From NCBI GenBank assembly GCA_026545765.1, contig CM048839.1, positions 53,800,677-53,864,676 on the forward strand: 64,000 nucleotides of DNA, written 5' to 3'. Positions 47,597 to 59,579 of the stretch are shown here, piece by piece. The translations under genes and the position numbers were made by a program. This stretch comes from Plantago major. Taxonomy: Eukaryota; Streptophyta; Magnoliopsida; Lamiales; Plantaginaceae. The number at the start of each line of letters is the position of its first letter. The stretch's first letter is position 1. The notes beneath the pieces are model-generated. The model was not told the origin of the DNA, ran no database searches, and saw only the letters and a program-made list of their open reading frames with translations.

Positions 47597-48219
47597 AATC
47601 AACCCATGGAAAACTGGAACAAGGCATGGATTCTTAGAATTCTGAGCCTCCACTGTCCTTCAAATAAGACATTCTAATTTTGATATTGGTTTCCTTAGCA
47701 AGCAAAATTGAAGGATCAATAACAACTATCAAGAAAGTGATTGAAATATCAAAGGCATCCACAAAAGTTTCATCACAGTAATTACAAGAGATACTAACAT
47801 CCAAACTATAACATTACAATCTGATAGAATTACTTTCAGATACTTATAAATCAGGGACCTTGCTAAAACTGCTATTACAAAAGTCCTCATTGTCATATCT
47901 TCATGGATAGAAGCTGCTGTCCTCACAGTAGATCATCCAGAAAAGCGGGCAATACATGGGATTTAAAGACCCACACGCTTAGCGGAAAGAAGCCATAGCA
48001 TTCCAAACATACTTGCATTCACTGACATCATTATGGCTAATACAAGTTGTGAGAGCACCTCTGCTTGTTCGGCCATAATCTGTTCATTTTCCATTATTCT
48101 TACTCGCCTTCCCAAAAAAAAAACCACCTGAATTAAGACACTGTATATCAGTTCGATCATTAATACAAGTAGTTACCAAATCAAAGACAAAGCACACTAA
48201 CAATGATTAAGCATCTATG

Positions 48220-51200
48220 TCATAAAGTGAGAAACCATATTGAATGCGATGATTTGAAGAGGGAAAGATTACGAAGACAACATAAATGGAAATTGGTGAT
48301 ACCTATTGAGTTAGGGTCAGTTGGCAGATGGATGAAAAATAACCCTGTAAAGTCAAATAATTCGTCGGTATTCATCATGTTTGCATTTTCCGTTCCTCCA
48401 AAGTATCCATCTTGGTGCTCAATTGATTCTTTAAACCATTGAGCATCACAGTGTTTACCATTCAACACACCACACTTTTTCAAGTTGATTTTCTGTGCAG
48501 CACAAACACCAAAGTTAATACCATTTCGCTTTTCAAAGCCACACAAATGTATAAGGTTTCGATTGTTACCTGTAATCATAGGACTAAGACCAGAATCCAT
48601 ATTCAGTGACTTCTGTTAATTGGCCAGCCCTGATAATATATACCTGACCAAAATAAAAAGGATAAATATAATAAATATATAAAGCTAATAAATTGAGAAA
48701 GCCACTACCAATAATGTGCAAAAGAATATGAAGCTCAAAGGAAGAACCTTAAGTCCTTTACCAATCGAGAAACCTTTCCAGACACCGCTCAATCCATTTT
48801 TATTCACCAAGTACTTGGTATTATATCCTTTCTCATTTTCATCCATGACAACTGCTGAGGAGTCCATGTTAGGAGACATGAGATCGGAGCATAAGCTTCA
48901 AGCAACTAGAATATTGCTGCGACAAATTCCCCTGAACCTTTGCTGCTCGGTCCATAGCTGAGGTCACGGCAGCAACTGAACTTTGAGGTTCGATAGTTGT
49001 TTTGACTTCGGAAGTCAAGCTGTATATATGAAAACAAAAATTAAGAAAGAAGAATAACAATAAAACTGACAGATCACGTTGCATTAAATCCAAACATACG
49101 AGCTTAATAGGCCATAAATAAACAAACTAACAAACTGACAGATTTAATATAATACCTCAACTGTCAGCACGAGCATAAGCCAGAGCAGATGGCAGGCATT
49201 TCAGCTGCTCGAGTCCTTATCATCAACATAGTTTCCATCCCATGGTTCAGGACTCTTGAAACAAAAATGTGATATGCTCAGACCTTCTTCTGGATGCTGA
49301 AACAATGATCAGTTCACAATGTTGGTAAATATATCGCAAAGTTCATATCCAATTAATGTCCTAGGAGTAACAAGATACAGTACCGTACCTGTTGGTTGCA
49401 ACCATAGTTGGAGAAACATAGTACCTGTTCACAAAAATTGGCAAAACCAATGTCAGGCAATGTGAATACAACAGATGAAAGCTCGTCAACGTCATATGAT
49501 TTCAAATAAATAAATAAATATTAAAAATAAAACAATGAATACATACACATAACAGATCTTGAGTTTCAGATATGCCTGATTTTTACGATTCTCCTCCACA
49601 CTTGACAATGACACGTTTGCGTGGCTAGTTGAAGGTGGTGATTCTGGTGGAAACAAGAGCGCAAGTTATCTTGTTTATCAAGGCACCCTATATAATATAC
49701 TCCATTTCGCAGAAAAGTTACATTTTGAGCTTTGACGGTCAATATCTTGAGTTGACCACAAATTACTCATAAACGATGTTAGTAAATTATTTAATAAAAT
49801 CATATAATAAAAATTTAATTACTAAATTTTCATTATATAATTTTAATAATTTATTTATAAATATCGTTTAAGAGTAAATTGTGGTCAAACGCGGAGACAG
49901 TTGACCGCAGAATAGTAAAACCGCAGAATAGTAAAATGTAACACTTTTTCTGAAATGGAGGGAGTATATTGGATCATAAAAACAAGTTGTTAAGAAAAGA
50001 AAATAACGACTAAGAATCAAGCTAAACATGATTTGAAGAAAGCGATAACAATTATGCCATCATAACACGAACAACATAAGAATCAATCAGGACTAAACAT
50101 GAAATCGATCTTGAGAACATATATATATACCCGTTGATATTAAGTTGAATAATTCGTTGGTAATCATCATGTTTGCATTTTTTGTTCCTCCAAAGCAGTG
50201 AATGGGATTATCTTGGTGCTCAATTGATTCCTTATAACGTTTGGCATCAGATAGAACAACTTGATGCCCAGATAAGTGAATCATAAACGCCATTTCTATT
50301 TCTATGATCATCAAAAGAATGAGCAAATTGATTATAAGAAATCTGTAAGATTTAATTTTAACAGGAATTTTGCCCAGATAACTCTTACCGGAACGAAAGG
50401 AGATTGGTCGGGCGGTAGAGTTGGCGGCCACAGGTAAAATATTGTTGCATGTGTCTGTGCGAGTGAAATGTGTCCAGGTATATATATACAGTTGTGTGTG
50501 TGCACTAGGGTTAGGTCAGTTGATATTTATTCTCTCACTCCATACATGTCGCGCCATTTTTTAACCGTTACACTGATATTTGATTTGTTTCTTACTCGTT
50601 TCTTGCGTTGCTAAAGATCATTAATGAATCATTTAAACTTCATTTTTAAATTTTTTATACGAGTTGTTTAATAACAAGACGTACACAAATATTACTAATT
50701 CTTATAGGTGTTTGATTGGTTGTGTGCAATCTGACACAAAATTGTTAGGCCCGCGCAATTCATCCAATTGCGGCAATTGTTGATTTTAGGTTAGTTGGTA
50801 ATCATCATGTTTGCATTTTTCGTTCCTCCGAAATAGTGACTGGAATGATCATCTAAGGTGCTCAATTGATTCCTTACACCGTTGGGCATCACATAGGCCA
50901 ACTTGATGCCTAGATAAGTGAATCATAATCGCCATTTCTCTACTCATCACAAAGGTTCAACGCATGTGAGCAAATCGATTAAAAAAAAATGTAAAAATAA
51001 ATTTTGAAATTAATTAAAAGGAAAATACATCATACCGGAATGAATGGAGATTGGTCGGTGGTAGAATTTGCGGCCACATAGCTCCAGGTGAAATATTAAA
51101 TCTTCATATGTGTGTGCCAGTGAAACCCTCTATATATATACAGTTGTGTATGCACTAGGGTTACGCTAGCGTAATTGGTATTTACTCTCACACTCAGATA

Positions 51201-51771
51201 CTTGTCGCACCAATATTTTTAACTATTTTTAACCGTTGCACGAATATTTGATTTGTTTCTTACTCATTTCTTGCATTGCTAAAGATCATTAATGAATTAT
51301 TTGAACTTCATTTTCTAAATTTTGATACGAGTTGTTTGATAACAAGACGAACACAAAATATTAATTACTAATTCTTATAAGTGTGTGATTGGTTGTGTGC
51401 AATTTGAAACGTAATAGCTAAGCCTGCGCAATTCATCCAATTGCGCGCAATTGTTGATTTTAGGTTAGTTGCCAAAAGGATGAAAAATCAAATGTTTTGT
51501 TGGTAATCATCATGTTTGCATCTTCCGGTCCTCCAAAATAGTAACTAGAATGATCATCTAGGTGCTCAATTGATTCCTTATACCGTTGGGCATCAGATAG
51601 AACAACTTGATGCCCAAATAAGTGAATCATAAACGCCATTTCTCTGATCATCACAAGAATATGAGCAAATCGATTACAAGAAATCTGCAAAATTGAATTT
51701 TGACATGGATTAAAAGGAAGATACCTCTTACAGGGATGAATGGAGATTGGTCGGCGGCCACAGGTGAAATA
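48220..51771 (-). other. Unidentified gene with repeated 5' exons (most complete copy)
   Basis: Minus strand. A TATATATAC box near 50479 is followed by MAANSTARPISFRSG and a GT donor (about 50431-50388). Then comes an exon AFMIHLSGHQVVLSDAKRYK ... NANMMITNELFNL (about 50320-50150). Downstream exons may include MSPNMDSSAVVMDENEKGYN ... VWKGFSIGKGLK (48879-48745) and a related exon CDAQWFKESIEHQDGYFGGT ... NMMNTDELFDF (about 48450-48340). The KESIEH..DD...GG..NANMMxTxELFDF unit occurs once downstream and three times in the tandem 5' repeats. It is a real exon-like pattern kept in three segmental copies, but I cannot name the family. It may already be non-functional. Confidence 0.4.
49700..49964. 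mobile_element. Stowaway-type MITE, 265 bp, in unit 3 only
   Basis: Ends CTCCATTTCGCAGAAAAGTT and TTTTTCTGAAATGGAGGGAG, flanked by TA/TA (49698-49699, 49965-49966). Units 1 and 2 show the empty site inside CCCTATATATATTGG. It has a 16-bp internal duplication (CCGCAGAATAGTAAAA twice, 49905-49936). Confidence 0.88.
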
Positions 51772-51840
51772 TTAAATCTTCATATGTGAGTGCCAGTGAA
51801 ACCCTGTATATACATATATACAGTTGTGTAAGTGCAAGTA
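50150..51840 (-). repeat. Three tandem copies of a promoter-exon block (about 0.64-0.70 kb)
   Basis: The anchor TTGGTAATCATCATGTTTGC occurs at about 50157, 50803 and 51500. Each block holds the GHQVVLSDA exon, an intron, the VAA/MAANST first-exon region and a TATATATAC promoter. Unit 2 has the same three blocks (anchors near 26250, 26886 and 27582). Unit 1 keeps one. Confidence 0.8.
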
Positions 51841-52721
51841 TTCTTGGTGTGTTAGTCACACGCAAGGTGTATACGGGACAGTGTTAATCTTGGTGTGTCA
51901 AGAACACGCAAGATACACACAGATATGCATAATAGCTCTCAGTGTTCTGATATGGTGTACCGAGTACACCAGATTCAGCAGAATTCTGTTTCACAACATA
52001 TTTCAGATTAGGTTTTGCCTTTATTCACTTACCGAACTGGTTCCACGATTTTAGTTGAGCATTTGTGCAGATATAACTAGGTTATAAGAGCTTGGATATT
52101 ACAAGGAGACTTAGAAGATCTTGGATAGATTCAAGAAAGAAGATATTGCTTAGAACAAGGAGTAGAAGCCGATTAGGACTCAAATTACAAGTTGTGAAGA
52201 TCAAGACAAATCAGATGTGCTCTAGACGGTTTTGGATGCTATATATACATCAAGAGCTCATCAAGATAGATACGGGAATCAAGCAAGAAAACCCGAGAGT
52301 TTATATATCTAGTAGATTCACGATTTCTGTCAACGTTTTCTAAGCTTTTTCTATCTAGTTTTCTCTGTGTGATTCGGCGATTGATAGGTAGATTGGTAGA
52401 GATTGGTCTTTACATTTGCTTAGTTGTTTTTCATCTAGAGATATTCGTAGAGAATAGATCTAGACTAGTTCTTTGTATTCATTATCAACATACGTATAGT
52501 GGATATTTTTCGCCATTAGGCTCGGTGGATTATAGAAATATAATCTGCTCGAAACTTATCTCGTTGTCTTTTATTCCGCTATTAATCTTTGTATTTAGGA
52601 TAAGTTTCTGTTTCTGAATCTGTTGTTGTTTTATTACTGTCAGTGATACAGTGTGTCGAACACACCAGAATACTGCACTGTCAGAGTTCTGTGTTCTGGA
52701 TACACCAAGTTGCAGAATATA
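51840..52721 (+). repeat. LTR-like fragment with GGTGT-N7-ACAC palindromes (unit 3)
   Basis: Second copy of the 27897-28776 fragment. The motif occurs at 51846, 51892, 51954, 52650 and 52690 with exact 7-nt spacers. It ends directly before the CACTA terminus at 52722. Confidence 0.45.
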
Positions 52722-53339
52722 CACTACAAAAAAACAGCCGTATACAGGTGTCGATCCGTCGCTAAGCTCCTAGCGACGGATTTAGTGACGGAGAACAATT
52801 CCGTCTTCTTTTTGTTCGTCACAATGCTCCTAACAAAACGACGGATTTAGCGACAGATATATTGTTGACTTTTTAGAGACGGATATTATCCGTCTCTGAA
52901 AAACCCTGTTTTTCTTTTTTTTTTTTTAAATCAAAATCTGCTCTATTTAGCGACGGATAAATCGCTAAATAGAGACGGATTTGGCGACGGATAGGCCTTT
53001 TTTTCTTTTTTTTTTAATTTTTAAATTATTTGGAAATTTAGAGACGGATAAATTACCCGTCTCTAAATAGTGACGAATTTTGTGATGGATTATGTTTTTC
53101 CGTCACTAATTCCGTCACTATTTAGAGACGGATAAATATCGAGTTATTAATTTTTTTTTAAATTTTGATGCCTGTTTTCATATTTCACCTGTTTCACAAA
53201 TATAATGTCCGATAATAAATTCAGAATAATTAAATTATTTTAATTAAACAAAAATCATTCGACAAAATACAAATTATCCGTACTTAAATGAAATATCCGT
53301 ACATAGTTTAAAATAAGAAGTCAGAAAAACATAAGTCCA

Positions 53340-54695
53340 AATCTAACTATTGGGGCGGGGGTGGCGGTAGCATTTCCATGATAGCCTGCATCTGCTGCTA
53401 AAGACGCTGGGTTTCCTCCTGTTGTCTAGCTGGCCGCTCTTCCATCTGTGCCTGTGCATGTGCATGTGCCTGTGAACTTTAACAAAAAATAATGTACCGC
53501 AATAGTCTCAGACTTCTTGTCAACCCATGTGTCGTTCTTTAGCTTGGCTCTTTTAAAGAGATCTAGTGCGCTCTTCTCTTCCCCAGCCGACACCTGAAGA
53601 ACATATATATGCAAACATTTAGCTAGCAACTCATTGAAGGTGTAGAAATTAAACACAAAATACATGTACGAATAAACTGACAAATTAGATGAACACTTAC
53701 CGATTTAACGTAATCCGTAACAACAGCTCGCGACCCATAGTGGTGCCTGGCCACCCCGGTACCATCAGACGACTCAGTCAGCCGGTTCTCTCTATTCTAG
53801 TCCACAATCTGCTTGACATCAGCACGCTACCAGTAGGCCTCCCAAAGAACCCACTCCTCCGGTCCACACCATAGAGGCTTACCGCCTCGTTCGGATAATC
53901 TTTTAGCTCCGTTAACCATTTTCTTATACAAGTCTGACCCCAGCATCTCGAATGCAGGCCATATCTGGGCGAACAACTTGTTGGGAATGAAGTACGTTTT
54001 CTACATTCCCAATTCCTCACAACATCCAAATTACATAACGTAAACCGAGACATCAATTTAATAAGATAACACAACAGGGCATATTCAATGGTGACTAACA
54101 TATCACCGAAGCTCAGTGGCTAACATACCACTCACATTTTCCTAAAATTTACTAACACAGTGGTGACTAACATATCACCCAAGTTCAGTGGCTAACATAC
54201 CGCTCACATATAGTGGCTAACATACCACTCACATTAAAACAACGATTATAACAACAAATAAAGGAATGTCAGATTTAAACTTACCCGCAACTCATTAAAG
54301 TACTCATTCTTCATCCGGTCCGAGATCTTGGACCACTTCTCGCCCCCCTCCCCCAGCATCTCCCTCTTGGTCCTGAAGATATCACTGAGTTTACAAATGC
54401 ATAATACTTACTTCGATCTACCGTTCAGGAACAACACAAGCTTCCCATTCCACGTAGCTCCATCCACAAGCTCGGTGAAGGGACAACCATCATCTGGTAA
54501 GTTAACCCAGACCGTAGTCGAACCCCTACTCGAACTCGATGGGGTCTCAGGAACCGCAGACCGGCTGCTATGACTATCGTGACCCTTCTGCTCCTCTGAC
54601 TCTGACCCTCCTGCTCAACTACCCTCCGACTGGCTACCAACAGGCAACCTACTGCATGGGGGAGGACGGTGGGTGGGTTTCCTTTGTCGCAGCAT
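53340..54695 (-). pseudogene. CACTA second gene (Ptta-like), copy 3
   Basis: Start codon at 54695 (MLRQRKPTHRPPPCSRLPVG) and an uninterrupted exon 1 of 284 nt (54695-54412) with one in-frame TGA, ending WNGKLVLFLNGRSK before a GTAAGT donor. The next exon (KLWPSESSGK in copy 2) is deleted at about 54395. Later pieces: about 54310-54270; 54101-53778; a VSAGEEKSALDLFKRAKLKN block (53610-53480) with an insertion relative to copy 2; and the coiled-coil end near 53470-53340. Confidence 0.65.
54090..54232. repeat. Array of 18-bp hairpins (copy 3)
   Basis: Same array as at 30305-30444: GGTGA/TCACC sites starting at 54090 and near 54160, and AGTGG/CCACT sites at 54115 and near 54188 (one arm changed to CCGCT) and 54212, all around CTAACATA. 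Confidence 0.75.
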
Positions 54696-54989
54696 CTGCA
54701 AAAACATGCAACAAATACAGGAAAAATGTGTTAGTATACAACTACATGTAAAACATATATACATTTGACTCATAGTAAATCAAAAATACTTGGTATTATT
54801 AACAACTAACTAGTAATATACATAATCTACCCTACACACATTCTTACTCATAATAAATCACAAAGACTTGGTATTATCAACAACTAACTATATATATACA
54901 TAATCTACCCTACTCACATACACTCGGCGTCCTCGTCTGTGGTTAAGTCTACATACTGGTCCAACTCGTGCAGCTCTATGAACACATCA

Positions 54990-56741
54990 AGAGCCTGTAC
55001 AGGAGTTTTTTGCTTGTTCATCGACAACCTCATCCTGGTACGAGTTGGTAATTGAGTCGTCTTTCTCAACGTACTTCACTTTGGAGCGAGCATGTACATG
55101 TATCGCAGCTAACCAGTCCGTCTTATCGCGTTTCTTTCTTGGATATTCAAGAAATACCACTTGGCGTGCTTGAGTTAGCAAGATAAATGGTTCGTACTTA
55201 GTATGGTACCTCCTCATATGGTTTATGTCAACCATTTCATACTGCTCATTCTTCTTCGTACCAAGTGGAGTAGGATCATACCAGTCAACATCAAACATAA
55301 AGGTTCTTTTCAAGGGCAAATCGGGATATTCAAGGCACACTATTTGCTTCAGCTTCCCATAAAAATCATACAAATCAGCTGCTTCTAAATCTTGCCCCCT
55401 GACACACACCCCAGAATTTCTTCTAGCCATGGCCGTGTTAGAGTCAATCGTGTGGAACCTAAGGCCATTGAATATGTAAGATGAGAATGTGAAGACCTTT
55501 CTGTATGGTCCCTCTGCTAGAGCTATTAAGTAAGGACATGTGACGTTGTTGACAGGATCTCGGACATATCCTTGACCCAATCTGGAAATTCTGATTCCAA
55601 CTTCTATTTTCAAGGAGTTCTTCAATGGTATCATCTGCCATCGTTGGATTCTTCTTTGGCAACGCTCTTTGAAAACGCTGTGGACATGATGATATGATTA
55701 AATACTAGTTAGGGTTATAGTGAGAAATTTAATTTTAGTTGCCTTTAATAAGAAAGGTACTCACCCAGCAAATATCACCATATATTTATCAACATCAGCA
55801 CAAGTTGTGAGGACATAATATTGAACTGCCTTCAGCTCCTTATCCGTCAGCCATTCTTTCTTAGCGTGTCTCATAGATCTCCCTGAGACCCTAAACAATG
55901 AAATGGCAACGTCATCATCCTCTTGAACTTCGAATGTGTCTACGTTTCAAGATGGCCTTGATGCCTTTGTTGGGACGAGGTCCTCAAAGTAATAGGAGCA
56001 GAAGGTTGCAGTTTCCTCTCGAACGTACGCATTGGCAATCGTTCCTTCAGGTCTACCTTTGTTCTTGACTTATTTCTTCAATTTCCCTAAGTAACTGTAA
56101 TACATATTCAGGTAAGAAAGTGTAACTAGCTATGGAAAATTCAGACATTTTAAGTACATGATTGCAATTATTTCACACCTCTCGAATGGATACATCCATC
56201 GATACTGAACCGGTCCAGCAAGCCTCGCTTCATGTGGAAGGTGAACCGGCAAGTGCTCCATAGAATCAATGAATCTCGATGGAAAGATACGCTCGAGCTT
56301 GCATAGAATCAATGGTATGTTGCTTTCAAGATTTGCTAACACTTGATCGTAAACCACCCTTGTGCATAAATTCTTGAAAAATAAGCTCAGCTCGGTGAGA
56401 GCGACACAGATAGGTTTAGGTAGCAGTTCTCGAAATGCAACCGGGATAAGTCTCTCCATGAACACATGACAGTCGTAGCTCTTTATCCCAAACATCTTTG
56501 TCTTCCTCAAATCCACACACCGCTCCAATTTTGAGGTGTAATTATCGGGGAACTTCAATGCCTTCGCCCAATCAAACAGTATTGACCTAGATTAGGTCAA
56601 TACATCATATGCAGGGATACCATTCTCCCACAGCTCAATCAGCTCCTTGATTAGGGGTTGCAAGAAGACATCCAGCTTCATTGCTGGATCTTTTGGCCCA
56701 GGCACCAACACGGTCAAGTACATGAATGGTTCCTTCATGCA
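54990..56741 (-). pseudogene. TNP2-type transposase, truncated and deleted (copy 3)
   Basis: At the broken N-terminal edge it reads CMKEPFMYLTVLVPGPKDPA ... IELWENGIPAYDVLT (56741-56592), the Transposase_21 core missing from copy 1. It then jumps at 56579-56603 to DWAKALKFPDNYTSK (56575) and GIKSYDCHVFMERLIPVAF, the DUF4218-like part (MEHLPVHLPHEARLAGPVQY), and the C-terminal DUF4216-like part (55640-54990). The junction contains an 11-bp inverted duplication. Non-functional. Confidence 0.82.
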
Positions 56742-57503
56742 TACAAATCCATCACCCCTCCACAACGGAGTGTTTAGCAATTCATAATTATCTCTGATAA
56801 ACAATAAACAAGCAAACATTAATCCACATCAACAACGTTAAACCAAAGAGAAAGAGATGATGTTACCAAGAAGCTGTCACTATTCCTGGAGGATGACAAA
56901 AAATCCCAAATCAATCGGTAGAAAAGAAGCTAATGTCTTGAATATTGATAATGACGAAAATTACAAGTGAATCGGGTTCAATTCTGTGAAGGAATTGCCC
57001 AAGAATGAAACCTAGGGTTTTTGAAGAGAGAAAGAACCAGAATCCTTTTTCAGAATGAAGCTGCGTTCTCTTTTATAGATAAACAGACCGACTTAATGAA
57101 TTGGGCGAAAAAATGGCGTCTTGATAGCTTCCAAATCGGCATCGCCGATTTGGATCATTGAGACAGAGGATTCTTTGGCGTCGCCGATTAAAAACTGGCG
57201 TCGCCAGTTCTTCTAGATTTGACCAGTTTGCCCCTCTGACTCCTTTTGACTCAAATCCTTGGTATTTTGGTCTTCCCCCTACACTTCTAGCATCCATCCG
57301 AGGCATTGGAACTTCGTACTCCTGTAAATGCATATGAAATGCATCTTTTTGCCTCCAAACCACGCGTTTCGACCAAATACCTACAAAACACACAAAACAT
57401 GAAAACGTAATAAAACACTAATAAAACACATAAAAACTATACTTGAGAATGGCAATAAGACGTTAAAAAAGACCGAATGAGACGATGTAAAATCGACTCA
57501 TCA
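56742..57503 (-). repeat. Gypsy-like LTR, truncated
   Basis: On the minus strand it starts TGATGAGTCGATTTTACATC at 57503, has a CTATAAAAGAG TATA box at about 57070-57080, and runs into a leader (AACCCTAGGTTTCATTC) before being cut at the CACTA copy-3 edge. An ORF-like stretch (PKYQGFESKGVRGANWS) is typical text of such plant LTRs rather than a protein gene. Short palindromes such as ACTGGCGTCGCCAGT occur. Confidence 0.6.
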
Positions 57504-58860
57504 AACTCCCCAAACCGAATCCTTGCTTGTCCTCAAGCAACAAACTATCTAAAAATCCTAGAAAACAAAAAACACATAGACACAAAAGTAGAGTCTAGCT
57601 CCCAAGCTACCGAGTCTACGATTGCAAATACAAATAATAAGCTTGAAAAATGCAAGAGGTTTGATATCACACTGACATTCACAGAATAACATGCACAAGT
57701 TCAAAAAGTTCGTTTTCCGAGTAAATAGAACTTAAGTTTAACCCGGTAGTCCCTCACAAGTGGATCCTATGCAATTAATCTCTCACACTCTTGGAAGTGT
57801 CCAGTAGGGGTAATCACTCAAGAATATAAAGAGATAAGGAAGGTGACTTGCGTCACAAAATTGCCTCAAATACCTCATGCATTGTACTCAATCAGTTAAG
57901 TCATAAAGGACTTTTATCATAGCTCTATAAACAATCAGCAATAGACTTACATAAAGGCAATCGTTCTCTCAAATACCTCATGCATTGTACTCAATCAGCT
58001 CTATTTTATTTTGTCTCAATTTTTTGGTAGTGTCTGTTTTACCGAAAGTCCGCACTTTTGTGCGTGCTGGTTTGGTATACACGCCATCAACCCTCACGGA
58101 CATATGACTTTTTAGGACCACGCCGGTGTGTAGGTAGTATTTGAAACGTGCCCAACACGACTAACGGTGGCACAAGTGCCACAGATCCACTCCGAGACTT
58201 AATTTATTTTTATTTTTTTGAGAACGAAAAACCTGAACACAGTCTTTATCAATACATACAGTACACATAAACCTCCTCCCCAAACCTTTTCTTGGAATGG
58301 GTTTGGCATAAGCAAATAAGAATGGAAAACATGTCGTTCGTCATACTTAACTTACACAGAGTACACATGCGAATGATGAGGCGCAAACAAGGGAGTTTGC
58401 ACTTCCCGAGAAATCACACAAGATCAATAATGCCGGTATCAATATTTCATTTTTTTCATCGTCTACTAAGCATGCTCACAGGTTTTTGGACTACAGAATT
58501 AGAACAGACTTTCTATTTACGGGAGAAACGAACTTAGCAAACTGCTAATAGTCAAGGATCAATCAAAACTAAAGCATTTAACAGGTTTAGTACATGCAAT
58601 AGATGCTCGACTTGGGAGTCAGACTTAGACACAACAGAAAATCACACACACAGAGACTAATGTAGGAAAAGAAAAACACACACAGACACGACACACATAT
58701 ATAAGGATAAGTACACGAAGCTACCTCCCTCCCCAAACCTAGTCTAGAGATGGTCCCCAACGATTAGTCTAGAAAGAAAGAAAGAACAGCGTGAGATGGG
58801 GAACCATACCCTCCAAGTCCTTATCCAGGTGTAGGAGTTATCCTAGGGATCGGAGATCCT
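57504..58860 (-). mobile_element. Gypsy-like internal DNA next to the 3' LTR
   Basis: Minus strand: GAGGACAAGCAAGGATTCGG then GGTTTGGGGAGTT immediately before the LTR. The 'gaggacaagcaa...ggggagt' text with PPT is typical of the 3' UTR of large plant gypsy elements. The rest shows no coding frames. Two further CTCCCCAAACC blocks (58274 and 58729) resemble PPT copies. The left limit is approximate. Confidence 0.5.
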
Positions 58861-59436
58861 TTTCACACCCATCCAATCGAACACAAGGTAAATAATTACT
58901 CAGACAACCTTCATCACTTGTTTTATCTTGTCTACTTGCGCATTTTCTAACTTCATTTTAATACTCACCAACTGCATGCGAGCATTGCACTTCATCGACT
59001 GACTTGAATGTTATGTTTATGATTCGTACTATCAATGATGATGATGATGGTGGTGGTGGTGGTGGTGCGCATTATAGCCATGATTCATATTTCCTAGGCT
59101 TAAAGATAAAATTTGTTGGGTTTGTGTTGTCTGAGGTTATTTGATTAGAATTACATATTTTGCCATCTCTAATTTGCATAAACGTGTAAATTACTGTTGT
59201 TTAACGATCTGGTCGAGTAACTCATTTCTCGAGCTTGAGAAGCTCCTTAATTAGTACTTAGTAGGGTACTTTTGATAATGATCCAGATCAAATACAACTC
59301 TTTCAAAATCATCTTCCTTGATGCAAGTGCATGCCATACTTTTTCCTGTTGCTATTGATTTCTTTCCGATAATTCTTCTGCTTTTCCCCTTCATTCATGA
59401 CACGTTTTTATCCTTTAACGATGATTAATCACGGAC
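58861..59436. other. Unassigned DNA with a (GAT)/(GGT) microsatellite
   Basis: A GATGATGATGGTGGTGGTGG run is at about 59035-59067. No gene is seen. Confidence 0.5.
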
Positions 59437-59438
59437 AT

Positions 59439-59545
59439 ACTCCCTCTGTCCGGAGAACTTCATATATTAGGGTGGACGTGTAGTTTTAGGTGAAAGTTAA
59501 AATAATGATAAGATATGAAAAAAGGTGGAAAATGTCCACGAGAAG
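59439..59545. mobile_element. One end of a CTCCCTCTGTCC-type MITE
   Basis: TACTCCCTCTGTCCGG resembles mariner/Stowaway termini. The partner terminus was not found nearby, so it is probably truncated. Confidence 0.4.
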
Positions 59546-59579
59546 GTTACAATGAGAGAAGTTGATGGTGCTGGATGGA

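Larger units (their letters stand above)
47597..52721 (+). repeat. Segmental duplication, unit 3, right half
   Basis: Continues the homology that stopped at 34792. It matches 23994-28776 (unit 2) and 10941-13385 (unit 1). Compared with those it has a Stowaway-like MITE (49700-49964) and a modified stretch before it (49655-49697). It runs up to CACTA copy 3 at the same junction as in unit 2. Confidence 0.88.
52722..56741 (-). mobile_element. CACTA transposon, copy 3, truncated
   Basis: The left terminus CACTACAAAAAAACAGCCG starts at 52722, with GACGGAT/ATCCGTC subterminal repeats to about 53130. The body matches copies 1 and 2. It breaks off at about 56741 inside the transposase core, where gypsy-like LTR sequence begins. 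The right terminus is absent. It retains the empty target of the copy-1 solo LTR (54565-54583). Confidence 0.9.

Noticed and set aside
47584..47597. Poly-A tail of a retrocopy
   Set aside because: The A-run sits at the start, not the end, of duplicated genomic sequence that includes introns. A retrocopy is not supported.
57073..57393. 106-codon minus-strand ORF
   Set aside because: Lies inside the gypsy-like LTR. Such text recurs in plant LTRs and is not a separate gene.
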